Source: Neisseria sp. 83E34 (GTDB taxonomy: Bacteria > Pseudomonadota > Gammaproteobacteria > Burkholderiales > Neisseriaceae). From it: a stretch of 64,000 nt of DNA. The DNA is taken from NCBI RefSeq assembly GCF_001308015.1, contig NZ_LGYH01000008.1:83964-147963 (forward strand), written 5' to 3'. The notes below the pieces were generated by a model. The model was not told the DNA's origin, searched no databases, and worked only from the letters and a program-made list of their open reading frames with translations. Below, one piece after another: positions 54,755 through 63,998 of the stretch. Each line of letters begins with the position of its first letter. Position 1 is the stretch's first letter. Made by a program: the position numbers and the translations under genes.

Positions 54755-55330
54755 ATGAACCTCTATACCTTAAGCATTCTGGCCTTTGCCATGTCTGTTG
54801 ATGCCTTTGCCGCCTCGATAGCCAAAGGTGCCGCATGTAACTGCAACTGCCTGACGTTTCAACGCGTTGCCCGCACAGCTTTGATTTTCGGTATCATTGA
54901 AACCATTACACCGTTAATCGGCTGGCTGGGCGGCTCGGTTGCCAAGCCTTTGATTGCCGAGTGGGATCACTGGGTTGCCTTTATCCTGCTGCTGGGTTTG
55001 GGCGGCAAAATGATTTACGGCTCGCTGTCCGGCAAAGAAGAAGACGATCCCGATACGGCAAAAAACGGCTTTTGGCTGACGGTGGTTACCGCCATTGCCA
55101 CCAGCATCGATTCGATGATTGTGGGTGTCGGCCTCGCTTTTGTCGAAGTCAACATCTGGCTGGCGGCCTTTATGATCGGCACAACAACCACGTTGATGTC
55201 TGCCGTCGGTATGGTTTTGGGTCGGTCGTTTGGCAAAGCTGCGGGCAAACGCGCTGAAGCATTGGGCGGTATCGTACTGATCGTACTCGGCTCTTCGATT
55301 TTGATCGAACATTTGGAACTGCTTGCCTGA
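54755..55330 (+). CDS. mntP: Manganese efflux pump MntP
   Basis: A 191-residue membrane protein with six predicted helices that exports Mn2+. Family residues are DAFAASIAKGA (helix 1) and ATSIDSMIVGVGLAF (helix 4), with charged residues inside helices as usual. It lies between hscA and fdx, flanked by canonical-dialect uptake sequences. No Mn-responsive RNA leader was recognised upstream. Confidence 0.93.
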   Translation: MNLYTLSILAFAMSVDAFAASIAKGAACNCNCLTFQRVARTALIFGIIETITPLIGWLGGSVAKPLIAEWDHWVAFILLLGLGGKMIYGSLSGKEEDDPDTAKNGFWLTVVTAIATSIDSMIVGVGLAFVEVNIWLAAFMIGTTTTLMSAVGMVLGRSFGKAAGKRAEALGGIVLIVLGSSILIEHLELLA

Positions 55331-55487
55331 AAAACCTGATTCTGTTTACCCGCCCAAACCGGCGGCGGAAATATCAAGCAGCTCTTTCTGCCCCATTTAA
55401 AACATTAATAGCAAACCGGCAGCACCACCTGCCGTATCGGGTAAAATAACGCCCGATCACAACTTTATTTCACTTAAGAGAACACAC

Positions 55488-55829
55488 ATGCCGAAAGTAA
55501 CCATACTGCCGCACGCCGAACTCTGCCCCGAAGGCAAAATCATCGACAACGCCCCCGAAGGCCAAACCATCTGCGATTTGCTGCTCGACAACGACATCGA
55601 AATCGACCACGCCTGCGAAAAATCCTGCGCCTGCACCACTTGCCACGTGATTGTGCGCCAAGGTTTCGACAGCTTGGAAGAGCCGTCTGAAATCGAAGAA
55701 GATTTGCTTGATCAGGCATGGGGCTTGGAAGCCAAATCCCGCTTGAGCTGCCAAGCCAAAGTAGCCGAAGAAGATTTGGTGGTGGAAATCCCCAAATACA
55801 CCATCAATCACGCACGCGAGCATCATTAA
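55488..55829 (+). CDS. fdx: ISC-type [2Fe-2S] ferredoxin
   Basis: Electron donor for iron-sulfur cluster assembly. The 113-residue adrenodoxin-type ferredoxin has cluster ligands Cys43, Cys49 and Cys52 (HACEKSCACTTCHV) and Cys88 (RLSCQAK). AAGAGA lies before the ATG. A canonical core GCCGTCTGAA is inside the gene near 55676. Confidence 0.96.
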   Translation: MPKVTILPHAELCPEGKIIDNAPEGQTICDLLLDNDIEIDHACEKSCACTTCHVIVRQGFDSLEEPSEIEEDLLDQAWGLEAKSRLSCQAKVAEEDLVVEIPKYTINHAREHH

Positions 55830-55834
55830 TCACA

Positions 55835-55868
55835 AAGGCCGTCTGAACAATCATTTTCAGACGGCCTG
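55835..55868. terminator. Inverted canonical-dialect (AG) DUS pair after fdx
   Basis: AGGCCGTCTGAA at 55836-55847 and its inverse at 55856-55867 form a 12-bp stem with an 8-base loop, seven bases after the fdx stop. Confidence 0.8.
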
Positions 55869-55939
55869 AGACCTTTGCGAAACTGACAATACTTTTTTCC
55901 GACGAATCGCGTCTTAAAAAATTACAAAGGAGCACAACC

Positions 55940-56134
55940 ATGAAATGGACCGACACCCAACGCATCGCCGAAGAGCTTTACGACACCCACGGCGATATTG
56001 ATCCGAAAACCATCCGCTTTACCCATTTGCGCGAGTTGATCCTCGCCCTGCCCGATTTTGACGACGATCCCGCCCGCTGCGGCGAGAAAATCCTCGAAGC
56101 CGTGCAGCAGGCATGGATTGATGAGGCCGAATAA
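55940..56134 (+). CDS. iscX: Fe-S assembly protein IscX
   Basis: A 64-residue acidic protein (MKWTDTQRIAEELYD, then LPDFDDDPARCGEKILEAVQQAW) that binds iron and the desulfurase IscS and tunes cluster assembly. Length and sequence match IscX/YfhJ. AAAGGAG precedes the ATG. It follows fdx as in many isc operons, here after a terminator-like hairpin. Confidence 0.95.
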   Translation: MKWTDTQRIAEELYDTHGDIDPKTIRFTHLRELILALPDFDDDPARCGEKILEAVQQAWIDEAE

Positions 56135-56136
56135 AT

Positions 56137-56176
56137 TAATGCCTGTCTGAAAGTTTTGCTTTCAGACAGGCATTAA
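56137..56176. terminator. Bidirectional inverted DUS pair
   Basis: DUS at 56140-56151 and its inverse at 56161-56172, stem up to 17 bp, between convergent iscX and the DUF1841 gene. Confidence 0.8.
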
Positions 56177-56194
56177 AATACAGATTCAACCTAT

Positions 56195-56695
56195 TTATCG
56201 GCCACTGATTTTATCCGACACACCTACTTCATGCGGATTGATGCGGGCATTATCTTCTTGCCCCAAACCTACCAGCTTACGCAAACGGGTCATATAAGCA
56301 TTCACATCCAAGCCCTTCCCGAAACGTTGTGCTTCCCATATCGTTTCCGCCAATGCCTCCATCATATCATGCTCTGCTTTAACCCAATCTTCGTTATATT
56401 TGGCACACAATTTTTCGTGAATAGCGCGTATGCCCGGCGGCTGATCAATCGCAGCCTGCTCCTGTATCGACAAGTGTAACGACATATGCAGAAAAGGATT
56501 GGTTTCACCCTCCTCCGGCGCCCAGTTTTTATCCAGATAATCTTCGATGCTTTCAAGATAGCGGCCATATTCAGGGTGCGCTTCAATAATCCGCAAGGCT
56601 TTCTGCTGCAAGGCGTCCAGTTGGAGCGGGGTTAATCTGTTTTGCCAAACATGTGCAAAAAAACGGCGCACATCATGCGTATTCACATCATACAT
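56195..56695 (-). CDS. DUF1841 family protein
   Basis: A 166-residue cytoplasmic protein (MYDVNTHDVRRFFAHVWQNR; NPFLHMSLHLSIQEQAAIDQ; MMEALAETIWEAQRFGK) of the DUF1841 family, common in beta- and gammaproteobacteria and of unknown function. The His-rich HMSLHLSIQEQ segment is the family hallmark. A DUS lies just upstream at 56715-56726. Confidence 0.87.
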   Translation of the reverse strand: MYDVNTHDVRRFFAHVWQNRLTPLQLDALQQKALRIIEAHPEYGRYLESIEDYLDKNWAPEEGETNPFLHMSLHLSIQEQAAIDQPPGIRAIHEKLCAKYNEDWVKAEHDMMEALAETIWEAQRFGKGLDVNAYMTRLRKLVGLGQEDNARINPHEVGVSDKISGR

Positions 56696-56770
56696 TTCGT
56701 TACCCTTACCGATTTTCAGACAGGCATTATACCTTCAAACGGCAAGCTGGTAATTCACAACCGCTTCGCG

Positions 56771-56776
56771 TATAAT
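56771..56776 (+). promoter_or_regulatory. Candidate ssrA -10 box
   Basis: A consensus TATAAT about 16 bases before the mature tmRNA 5' end; GCTTCGCG directly upstream. The -35 region is poor. Confidence 0.55.
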
Positions 56777-56791
56777 AATTAATTCCTATCT

Positions 56792-57155
56792 GGGGGCGAT
56801 CTTGGTTTCGACGGGGGTTGCGAAGCAGATGCGGGCATACCGGGGTCTCAGATTCCCGTAAAACACTGAACGAAAATAGTCGCAAACGACGAAACTTACG
56901 CATTGGCCGCTTAATAGGCCTGCCGTTGCAACAGTTGGTCAATGGGCTGTGTAGCGCAAGCTACCGCAACGTCATTTTACATTGACTGGTTTTCTGTCGG
57001 GTTACTTGGCAGGAAATAAGATTTAAGGTAACTGGCTTCCAAACAGCCTGTCTGTCGGCGGAATGGGAGCGAGATTTCAAGTAGGCAAGACTAAGTATGT
57101 AGAACGCTTTGTAGAGGACTTTCGGACGGGGGTTCAATTCCCCCCGCCTCCACCA
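56792..57155 (+). ncRNA. ssrA: Transfer-messenger RNA (tmRNA)
   Basis: tmRNA frees stalled ribosomes and tags the unfinished protein for degradation. The 5' part GGGGGCGATCTTGGTTTCGA and the 3' part GGTTCAATTCC...CGCCTCCACCA form the tRNA-like end: GGGGGC pairs with GCCTCC (one G-U), CCA encoded. The tag frame GCAAACGACGAAACTTACGC continues to TAA at about 56923, giving ANDETYALAA. The product partner SmpB is not in the window. It shares the ribosome-rescue job with arfA at 32.8 kb. A strong hairpin terminator follows. Confidence 0.97.
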
Positions 57156-57165
57156 AGTTACAAAA

Positions 57166-57195
57166 AAAAAGACCTTGATTTTTCAAGGTCTTTTT
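57166..57195 (+). terminator. Intrinsic terminator of ssrA
   Basis: AAAAAGACCTTGA (57166-57178) pairs with TCAAGGTCTTTTT (57183-57195), loop TTTT. Confidence 0.9.
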
Positions 57196-57218
57196 CTCTA
57201 TTCCTGATATGTTTGGCA

Positions 57219-57536
57219 TTAATCTACTTTAATCCCAAACTCATTAACATCTTTATAATCAATTTTACATTTGCTACATTTTAGACTCAGAAAAAATCTT
57301 AGATACTAGATTTTTTAACCGCTTTAAAAAGCCTAGCGCTTAAAACTTAAGGTATCAATCCATCCTTGAGTATTTGGTACAAAGAAATAAAGATTATCCC
57401 CGCCAAACAACCCAATCGGGTCTTGATTAACGAGAACCTCTCTGGATTTAGGCCTCCGTAATACCGCATTAGGTTGTAATGCAGCGCCATAATACTGATT
57501 TTGCAACCTAAACGGCTGATGTGTTGCCTCTGCCAA
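57219..57536 (-). pseudogene. Rhs/RHS-repeat polymorphic toxin remnant
   Basis: The minus strand encodes HQPFRLQNQYYG (about 57520), then after a damaged stretch VNQDPIGLFGGDNLYFFVPN followed by TQGWID. These match the conserved Rhs core end (FRLQNQYYD...GRFVNQDPIGL.GG.NLY.F.PN...WIDPLGL). The RYYDP segment between is scrambled, and a stop follows WIDTLSFKR. In another frame a short CSKCKIDYKDVNEFGIKVD tail follows, perhaps the trace of a toxin tip. No full Rhs gene remains. The region is AT-rich, between ssrA and glyA. Confidence 0.65.
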
Positions 57537-57563
57537 TGTCGTTACCTATCAGACGGCCTGTGT

Positions 57564-57595
57564 AATGCCTGTCTGAAAGTTTTCAGACAGGCATT
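57564..57595. terminator. Inverted DUS pair after glyA
   Basis: DUS at 57566-57577 and its inverse at 57582-57593 follow the leftward glyA by 17 bases. A partial canonical core (TCAGACGGCCT) lies just beside it at 57549-57559. Confidence 0.75.
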
Positions 57596-57612
57596 GTCTT
57601 TATCTAAATAGC

Positions 57613-58863
57613 TTAAGCGCCGTAAACCGGATATTTATCGCACAAAGCCTTAGCGGCTGTGGCAACACGCTCCAATGTAGCGGCATCTTCAGGATTTTCC
57701 AACACATCAGCTACCAGATTAGCCAATTCGCGCGCATCGGCCTCTTTAAAGCCGCGTGTAGTGATGGCAGCTGTGCCCACACGGATGCCGGAAGTAACAA
57801 ATGGTTTCTCCGGATCGTTTGGAATCGCATTTTTATTGATGGTAATGTGTGCTTTGCCCAGAGCTTCTTCGGCAGCTTTACCGGTGATGTTTTTAGCACG
57901 CAAATCAACTAGGAACACATGGCTCTCAGTGCGGCCGGAAATAATACGCAAGCCGCGCTTAACCAGCTCTTCTGCCATTGCAGCAGCGTTCGCTTTCACC
58001 TGCTTGGCATACTCTTTAAATTCAGGCTCCAGGGCTTCTTTGAATGCCACGGCTTTTGCTGCAATCACGTGCATCAGCGGGCCACCTTGCAAGCTGGGGA
58101 AAATGGCTGAATTCAGGGCTTTTTCATGCGTGTTGTCACGACACAAAATCACGCCGCCGCGTGGACCGCGCAGCGTTTTGTGGGTGGTTGTGGTAACAAA
58201 ATCAGCGAATGGTACAGGGTTCGGATACTCGCCGCCGGCTACCAAGCCCGCATAGTGCGCCATATCAACAAACAGGTAAGCACCCACTTTATCGGCAATC
58301 TCACGGAATTTTGCCCAATCAATTTGCAAAGCATAAGCAGACGCACCGGCCACAATCATTTTCGGCTTATGCTCCAATGCCAAACGCTCAACCTCTGCAT
58401 AATCCAACACCTCGTTTTCATCCAAACCGTATGTAACCGCATTATAGAGCTTGCCTGAAATGTTTACGGAAGCGCCATGGGTAAGATGGCCCCCGTGCGC
58501 TAAACTCATGCCTAAAATGGTATCGCCCGGTTTCAATACTGAAGCATAAACAGCTTGGTTTGCTTGCGAACCCGAATGGGGCTGAACGTTGGCATATTCG
58601 GCACCAAACAGCTTTTTCACGCGGTCGATAGCCAATTGCTCGGCCACATCCACAAATTCGCAGCCGCCATAATAGCGCTTGCCCGGATAGCCTTCTGCAT
58701 ATTTATTGGTTAATTGGCTGCCTTGTGCTTCCATCACGGCACAGCTTACATAGTTTTCCGATGCAATCAATTCGATATGGTCTTGCTGGCGTTGCACTTC
58801 GTCGGCCATCGCCGCCGCCAGTTCAGGATCATATTTTTCAATGGTGATACTTTTTGAGAACAT
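57613..58863 (-). CDS. glyA: Serine hydroxymethyltransferase
   Basis: PLP enzyme that converts serine and tetrahydrofolate to glycine and 5,10-methylene-tetrahydrofolate. The 416-residue product starts [19 protein letters not shown] at ATG 58863, with AAGGAAC seven bases upstream; an upstream extension of the frame is rejected. Motifs include [11 protein letters not shown], the PLP lysine in [14 protein letters not shown] and [14 protein letters not shown]. Confidence 0.97.
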   Translation of the reverse strand: MFSKSITIEKYDPELAAAMADEVQRQQDHIELIASENYVSCAVMEAQGSQLTNKYAEGYPGKRYYGGCEFVDVAEQLAIDRVKKLFGAEYANVQPHSGSQANQAVYASVLKPGDTILGMSLAHGGHLTHGASVNISGKLYNAVTYGLDENEVLDYAEVERLALEHKPKMIVAGASAYALQIDWAKFREIADKVGAYLFVDMAHYAGLVAGGEYPNPVPFADFVTTTTHKTLRGPRGGVILCRDNTHEKALNSAIFPSLQGGPLMHVIAAKAVAFKEALEPEFKEYAKQVKANAAAMAEELVKRGLRIISGRTESHVFLVDLRAKNITGKAAEEALGKAHITINKNAIPNDPEKPFVTSGIRVGTAAITTRGFKEADARELANLVADVLENPEDAATLERVATAAKALCDKYPVYGA

Positions 58864-59023
58864 TTTTGTTCCTTTTCTTAAAAAATTACAAAAGAAATTC
58901 GATGCAGAAATGCATGTCCGGGCTTCGCAGCTCAAGACGCAGCAATGCGCTGGATTCTGAATCTTTCTATATGGATTGTCAACAATGCAACTGAATAAAC
59001 CTTGCTTCTGCTGCGCCAAACAA

Positions 59024-59056
59024 AATGCCTGTCTGAAAAGTTTTCAGACAGGCATT
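59024..59056. terminator. Inverted DUS pair after potF
   Basis: DUS at 59026-59037 and its inverse at 59043-59054, stem of 16 bp with a minimal loop, downstream of the leftward potF. Confidence 0.75.
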
Positions 59057-59062
59057 AAAACA

Positions 59063-60205
59063 TTACTGCATTGCTTTGATTTTCTGCCATTCGCTTACAA
59101 TGGTTTTCAACGTATCCGGCTCCATGGGCAGCATCACGAAGCTGCTCTTCATGTCGTCATCATTAGGAAATACCACTCTGTCTTCCGTAAACTCTTTGCT
59201 CATCAATTCTTTAGCAGCAGGCACAGAGGTGGCAAATGAAACAAAATCGCCGTTTTTCGCGGCTACGGCCGGTTCAAGAAAATCATTAATATAACGATGC
59301 GCATTTAACACATTGCCGGCGTCTTTCGGGATGGTAAATGAATCAATCCAAATGCCCACACCTTCTTTCGGCATCAACACAGAGATTTTTTCACCCGCTT
59401 TTTCCGCTTGCTTTTTAGAAATATTCAAGTTGCCGCCGAAGCCCATCGCAATGCACACATCGCCGCGCGCCAGCTCATCCACATAGCTTGCGGAAGTGAA
59501 ACGCTTCACATTAGGGCGGTTTTTCTTCAGAAGGTCGGTTGCAGCCTGAATATCCTCAGGATTGCTGCTGTTGGGCTTCCTACCCAAATAATGTAGCGCC
59601 AGCGGGTAAACTTCTGCTGCGCTGTCAAAATAGCTGACGCCGCATTTTTTAAGCTTTGCCGTATAGGCCGGGTCAAACAGCAAATCCCATTGGTTATCCG
59701 GCAATTGGTCGGTGCCCAGCGCTTTTTTCACACGCTCGGTGTTGATGGCAAACGTGTTGCTGCCCCAGAAAAAAGGCACGGCATACTCATTGCCCGGATC
59801 CACTTCCGCCATCATTTCCAAAAGTTTCGGGTTTAAATTACGATAATTGGGAATCAGGGATTTATCGATTTTCTGATAAGCGCCGGATTTAATCTGCCGC
59901 CCCACAAACGCATTCGAAGGCGCCACCAAATCGTAGCCCGACTTGCCCGACAACACCTTGCCTTCCAAGGCCTCGTCGCTTTCATACACATCATAGGTAA
60001 CCTTCACATCAAATTGCTTGCCGAAATCGGCCACCGTTTGCGGGTCTACATAGTCGGTCCAATTATAAATTTTCAAAGACGTTGTCGACGGTAAATTTGC
60101 TTTCTCTTGCGTTACCTGCGCAGCAGGTTTCGTTTCCTCTTTTGCTCCTCCGCAAGCACTCAAAGCCAACAATGCCACACCCAACAAAGATAATTTGATG
60201 TTCAT
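59063..60205 (-). CDS. potF: Spermidine/putrescine-binding lipoprotein
   Basis: A 380-residue periplasmic polyamine-binding protein anchored as a lipoprotein (MNIKLSLLGVALLALSAC, lipobox LSAC). The mature part begins SLKIYNWTDYVDPQTVADFG and has YDLVAPSNAFVGRQI and VPFFWGSNTFAIN, typical of PotF/PotD. PotF versus PotD (putrescine or spermidine preference) is not settled by sequence. No permease or ATPase gene adjoins, as is usual for the several scattered PotD/F genes of Neisseria. Confidence 0.92.
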   Translation of the reverse strand: MNIKLSLLGVALLALSACGGAKEETKPAAQVTQEKANLPSTTSLKIYNWTDYVDPQTVADFGKQFDVKVTYDVYESDEALEGKVLSGKSGYDLVAPSNAFVGRQIKSGAYQKIDKSLIPNYRNLNPKLLEMMAEVDPGNEYAVPFFWGSNTFAINTERVKKALGTDQLPDNQWDLLFDPAYTAKLKKCGVSYFDSAAEVYPLALHYLGRKPNSSNPEDIQAATDLLKKNRPNVKRFTSASYVDELARGDVCIAMGFGGNLNISKKQAEKAGEKISVLMPKEGVGIWIDSFTIPKDAGNVLNAHRYINDFLEPAVAAKNGDFVSFATSVPAAKELMSKEFTEDRVVFPNDDDMKSSFVMLPMEPDTLKTIVSEWQKIKAMQ

Positions 60206-60433
60206 TTCTCGCTACAACCTCCTGCAATTAATATAGTTATTAAAACAAGCAACTGGCAGCCGCTCATCAGCAAATTTCTAATTCAGATAAAGCGAAAATT
60301 TCAACCCGCAACTGCCTTCACATTCACTTTAAGATTAATCAAGGCTCAAAGGCTGCCCAGTATAAAACAGACCCACCCTTTTGGGTAGGCGCAATATTAA
60401 ATCTGCGGTAATATTATGAAACATTTTTCCAGT

Positions 60434-60475
60434 TTTCAGACAGGCATTCCGTATTACTCGAATGCCTGTCTGAAA
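60434..60475. repeat. Inverted DUS pair in the alaS leader
   Basis: Inverse DUS at 60435-60446 and forward DUS at 60463-60474 give a 16-bp stem with a 10-base loop, ending 27 bases before ATG 60503. No terminator role is obvious here, since nothing upstream runs rightward; an effect on the alaS leader is possible. Confidence 0.8.
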
Positions 60476-60502
60476 CCGTTTAAACCTAATACAGAAAACA
60501 CC

Positions 60503-63127
60503 ATGAAAACTTCCGAATTACGCCAAAAATTCCTCAAATTCTTCGAAAGCAAAGGCCACCAGATTGTGCGCTCTTCATCGCTCGTGCCGCACGACGACCC
60601 AACCCTGCTCTTTACCAACGCCGGCATGAACCAGTTTAAAGATGTGTTCTTAGGCTTCGACAAACGCCCCTACAGCCGCGCCACCACCGCGCAAAAATGC
60701 GTACGTGCAGGCGGCAAACACAACGATTTGGAAAACGTAGGCTACACCGCCCGCCACCACACATTTTTTGAAATGATGGGCAATTTCTCGTTTGGCGATT
60801 ATTTCAAACGCGACGCCATCCATTTCGCTTGGGAATTCCTCACTTCACCCGAATGGCTAAACCTGCCTAAAGAAAAACTCTTGGCCACCGTTTATGCCGA
60901 AGACGACGAAGCCTACAACATCTGGCAAAACGAAATCGGCCTGCCGTCTGAAAAAATCATCCGCATCGGCGACAACAAAGGCGAACGCTACGCCAGCGAC
61001 AACTTCTGGCAAATGGGCGACACCGGCCCCTGCGGCCCCTGCACCGAAATTTTCTACGACCACGGCGAGCACATCTGGGGCGGCCCTCCGGGAAGCCCCG
61101 AAGAAGACGGCGACCGCTTTATCGAAATCTGGAACTGCGTATTCATGCAGTTCAACCGCGACGAGCAAGGCAATATGAACCCGCTGCCCAAGCCGAGCGT
61201 AGATACCGGCATGGGCTTGGAGCGCATGGCCGCCGTGATGCAACATGTTAACAGCAACTATGAAATCGACCTGTTCGGCAACCTGCTCAAAGCCGCCGCC
61301 CGCGAAACCGGCACCGAATTCAGCATGGAAGTGCCCAGCCTGAAAGTGATTGCCGACCACATCCGCGCCTGCTCTTTCCTAATTGCCGACGGCGTATTGC
61401 CCAGCAACGAAGGCCGCGGCTATGTGCTGCGCCGCATCATCCGCCGTGCCGTGCGCCACGGCTACAAACTCGGCCAAAAAGGCGCGTTCTTCCACAAACT
61501 CGTGCCCGATTTGGTGGCCGAAATGGGCGAAGCCTATCCCGAATTGAAAGAGAAACAGGAAGCCATCATCGAAGCCTTGCGCCATGAAGAAACCCGTTTC
61601 GCCCAAACCCTCGAAACCGGCATGGCTTTGCTGGAAAACGCCCTTTCAGACGGCCGCAAAATGCTGGACGGCGAAATCATCTTCAAACTTTACGACACCT
61701 ACGGTTTCCCCTACGACCTCACCGCCGACATCTGCCGCGAGCGCAATATCGACATGGACGAAGCCGGTTTCGAACACGAAATGGAAGCCCAACGCGCCCG
61801 CGCCCGTGCTGCTCAAAGCTTTAAAGCAGACGCCCAGCTTGCCTACGACGGCCAGGACACCGAATTCAAAGGCTATACCGAGCGCAAAACCGAAGCCAAA
61901 ATCCTCGCCCTCTATAAAGACAGCGAACCCGTAAACGAATTGAACGAAGGCGAAACCGGCGCAGTCGTGCTGGACAACACCCCGTTCTACGCCGAAAGCG
62001 GCGGCCAAGTGGGCGATGTGGGCTATATCTTCGCCGGCGAAAACTGCTTTGAAGTACGCGATACCCAAAAAATCAAAGCCGCCGTGTTCGGCCAATTCGG
62101 CGTCGTATCGTTGGGCCGTCTGAAAGTGGGTGACAGCGTTACCGCCGAAATCGACAACGATATCCGCGATGCCAATATGCGCAATCACAGTGCCACCCAC
62201 CTGATGCACCGCGCTTTGCGCGATGTATTGGGCAGCCATGTGGAGCAAAAAGGCTCGCTGGTAACCGCCGAAGTAACCCGCTTCGATATTTCCCATCCAC
62301 AGCCCGTTACCGCAGAAGAAATCGCTGAAGTAGAACGCCGGGTGAATGCCGCAATTTTGGCCAACGTAGCCGTAGATGCCGATATTATGAGCATGGAAGA
62401 CGCCCAAAAAGCCGGTGCCATGATGCTCTTCGGCGAAAAATACGGCGACGAAGTGCGCGTGCTGAAAATGGGCGATTTCTCCACCGAATTATGCGGCGGC
62501 ACCCACGTTAAACGCACCGGCGACATCGGCCTCTTTAAAATCATTTCCGAAGGCGGTATCGCCGCAGGCATCCGCCGCATCGAAGCCATCACCGGCCTGA
62601 ACGCTCTGAAATGGGCGCAAAACCAAGAGCGTTTGATTAAAGACATCATCGCCGAAGTAAAAGCCCAAACCGAGCGCGACGTATTGGGCAAAATCCAAGC
62701 CAACGCCGCCCAAACCAAAGCACTGGAAAAAGATTTGAGCAAAGCCAAAGCCGAGCTTGCCGTACACGCCGGCGCCAAACTTTTGGATAACGCCAAAGAT
62801 GTAGGCGAAGCCAAACTCGTGGTGGCCCAAATCGAAGCCGACGCAGCCGCCCTGCGCGAAATCGTCACCGACCTTACCGGCAAATCCGATAAAGCTATCG
62901 TGCTGCTCGCCGCCGTAAACGACGGCAAAGTTTCCCTGTGCGCAGGCGTTTCCAAACCGTTAACCGCTAAAGTGAAAGCAGGCGACTTAGTGAAATTTGT
63001 CGCCGAGCAAGTAGGCGGCAAAGGCGGCGGACGACCGGATTTGGCGCAGGCCGGTGGTACGGATGCCGCTAAATTGCCTGATGCTTTAAATAGTGTGGAT
63101 GATTGGGTTATAAATTTGATTATTTAA
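60503..63127 (+). CDS. alaS: Alanyl-tRNA synthetase
   Basis: Charges tRNA-Ala and clears mischarged Ser/Gly. The 874-residue product has the class II motif [37 protein letters not shown], and [12 protein letters not shown]. The editing domain has the zinc motif [11 protein letters not shown] and [10 protein letters not shown], and the C-Ala domain ends in [15 protein letters not shown] 60503 ([20 protein letters not shown]) fits homologs; the longer frame would run through the DUS pair. Three canonical GCCGTCTGAA cores lie within the gene (near 60947, 61646 and 62116). Confidence 0.97.
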   Translation: MKTSELRQKFLKFFESKGHQIVRSSSLVPHDDPTLLFTNAGMNQFKDVFLGFDKRPYSRATTAQKCVRAGGKHNDLENVGYTARHHTFFEMMGNFSFGDYFKRDAIHFAWEFLTSPEWLNLPKEKLLATVYAEDDEAYNIWQNEIGLPSEKIIRIGDNKGERYASDNFWQMGDTGPCGPCTEIFYDHGEHIWGGPPGSPEEDGDRFIEIWNCVFMQFNRDEQGNMNPLPKPSVDTGMGLERMAAVMQHVNSNYEIDLFGNLLKAAARETGTEFSMEVPSLKVIADHIRACSFLIADGVLPSNEGRGYVLRRIIRRAVRHGYKLGQKGAFFHKLVPDLVAEMGEAYPELKEKQEAIIEALRHEETRFAQTLETGMALLENALSDGRKMLDGEIIFKLYDTYGFPYDLTADICRERNIDMDEAGFEHEMEAQRARARAAQSFKADAQLAYDGQDTEFKGYTERKTEAKILALYKDSEPVNELNEGETGAVVLDNTPFYAESGGQVGDVGYIFAGENCFEVRDTQKIKAAVFGQFGVVSLGRLKVGDSVTAEIDNDIRDANMRNHSATHLMHRALRDVLGSHVEQKGSLVTAEVTRFDISHPQPVTAEEIAEVERRVNAAILANVAVDADIMSMEDAQKAGAMMLFGEKYGDEVRVLKMGDFSTELCGGTHVKRTGDIGLFKIISEGGIAAGIRRIEAITGLNALKWAQNQERLIKDIIAEVKAQTERDVLGKIQANAAQTKALEKDLSKAKAELAVHAGAKLLDNAKDVGEAKLVVAQIEADAAALREIVTDLTGKSDKAIVLLAAVNDGKVSLCAGVSKPLTAKVKAGDLVKFVAEQVGGKGGGRPDLAQAGGTDAAKLPDALNSVDDWVINLII

Positions 63128-63136
63128 TATTAAAAA

Positions 63137-63168
63137 TAAAAATCTAGGATTAAATAATCCTAGATTTT
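63137..63168 (+). terminator. Intrinsic terminator of alaS
   Basis: AAAAATCTAGGATT (63137-63150) pairs with AATCCTAGATTTTT (63155-63168) around a 4-base loop. It is not DUS-based. Confidence 0.85.
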
Positions 63169-63212
63169 TATTTAAGGTTAACGTAAATTAACAGTTATGA
63201 TAGGCTGCCAAA

Positions 63213-63756
63213 ATAAAGATAATCCACTGTAAGCTAAAGCTGGGTAGCCACAGGAAACTGCTTGAATATTTTGTACTGGAAGTAAACGAACGTTCTGCTG
63301 CCGATATCTTGGGTATTCAGCCCAATAGGGCCATTTTCTTTTACCGCAAAATCCGTCTTGTTATCAGCCATCATTTGGCTTTGGAAGCAGATCAGGTTTT
63401 GAGGGTTCTGTAAAATTAGATGAGCGCTATTTCGGTGGTAAACGTAAAGGAAAACGCGGTAGGGGTGCGGCGGGCAAAATAGTGGTTTTCAGTATCCTCA
63501 AACGTGGAGGCAAGGTTTATACGGTTGTCGTGAACAATGCTCAAAAGGAAAGCTTATTTCCTGTTATTGTAAGGAAAATCATGCCTGACAGCGTAGTTTA
63601 TACGGACTGCCTGAGTAGTTACGACGTGTTGGATGTCAGCGGTTTTCACCATCACAGGATTAATCACAGCAAAAAGTTTGCTGACCGGCAAAACGGGTAC
63701 TGCGCAAATACAACGGTAGTGACCGTAAATCGTTCCCGTTGTTCTTGAAGAGTTAA
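63213..63756 (+). pseudogene. IS1016-type (IS1595 family) transposase remnant
   Basis: The decayed frame can be followed as HCKLKLGSHRKLLEYFVLEV, RSAADILGIQPNRAIFFYRK, LDERYFGGKRKGKRGRGAAG, VVYTDCLSSYDVLDVSGF and HHRINHSKKFADRQN, matching ISXO2-type transposases with the DDE residues partly in view. Four defects are visible. The start codon seems changed (ATA at 63213). One base is lost near 63400 (VLRVL-stop instead of VFEGS). About 45 bases are missing after DRQN near 63695 (the HINGIENFWNQAKR part), shifting the frame to VLRKYNGSDRKSFPLFLK. The end is truncated at a stop at 63754-63756. Confidence 0.85.
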
Positions 63757-63776
63757 AACCCAGCATACACTTAACA

Positions 63777-63998
63777 TTATTTGAAAATATTATTAATTAT
63801 TTTAGTTAAATATTCATCGTTGATATGCATTTTAATTAATTTTTTAGGTATATCATCGTTATAGAATATTTCCGTAGTATCTGCTTGCCTTTTTAATTCT
63901 TGAGTTATTTCTAATAATTCATAACCATATTCAGGATAATTAACAAGGTACGGGATTATTTTTTTCATTAATTCCAAAGATCTGTCTCTTATATCCAT
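63777..63998 (-). CDS. AT-rich hypothetical gene at the window edge
   Basis: A frame of at least 73 residues (MDIRDRSLELMKKIIPYLVN ... NDDIPKKLIKMHINDEYLT) that may extend past the right edge. Base composition is much more AT-rich than that of neighbouring housekeeping genes, which suits acquired DNA beside an IS remnant. It is a soluble, charged, mostly helical protein. I do not recognise the family; small immunity proteins often look like this, but nothing specific supports it. Confidence 0.45.
   Translation of the reverse strand: MDIRDRSLELMKKIIPYLVNYPEYGYELLEITQELKRQADTTEIFYNDDIPKKLIKMHINDEYLTKIINNIFK

Noticed and set aside
55867..55877. GAGACCTTTGC, like the ends of some Neisseria insertion sequences (IS1106 type)
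   Set aside because: Only about 11 bases match, with no transposase or second end; too little to call a mobile element.
57284..57332. Possible tRNA-like or att site just after ssrA
   Set aside because: I looked for a repeat of the ssrA 3' end in the following AT-rich DNA and saw none.
58864..59019. N-terminal extension of GlyA
   Set aside because: The ATG at 58863 has a good ribosome-binding site and matches homologs; the extension has unrelated Cys-rich sequence.
60416..60502. N-terminal extension of AlaS
   Set aside because: It would be encoded by the inverted DUS pair, and AlaS homologs begin at [10 protein letters not shown].
61646..63021. Long open frames opposite alaS
   Set aside because: Shadows of alaS codon usage; no start signal or family resemblance.
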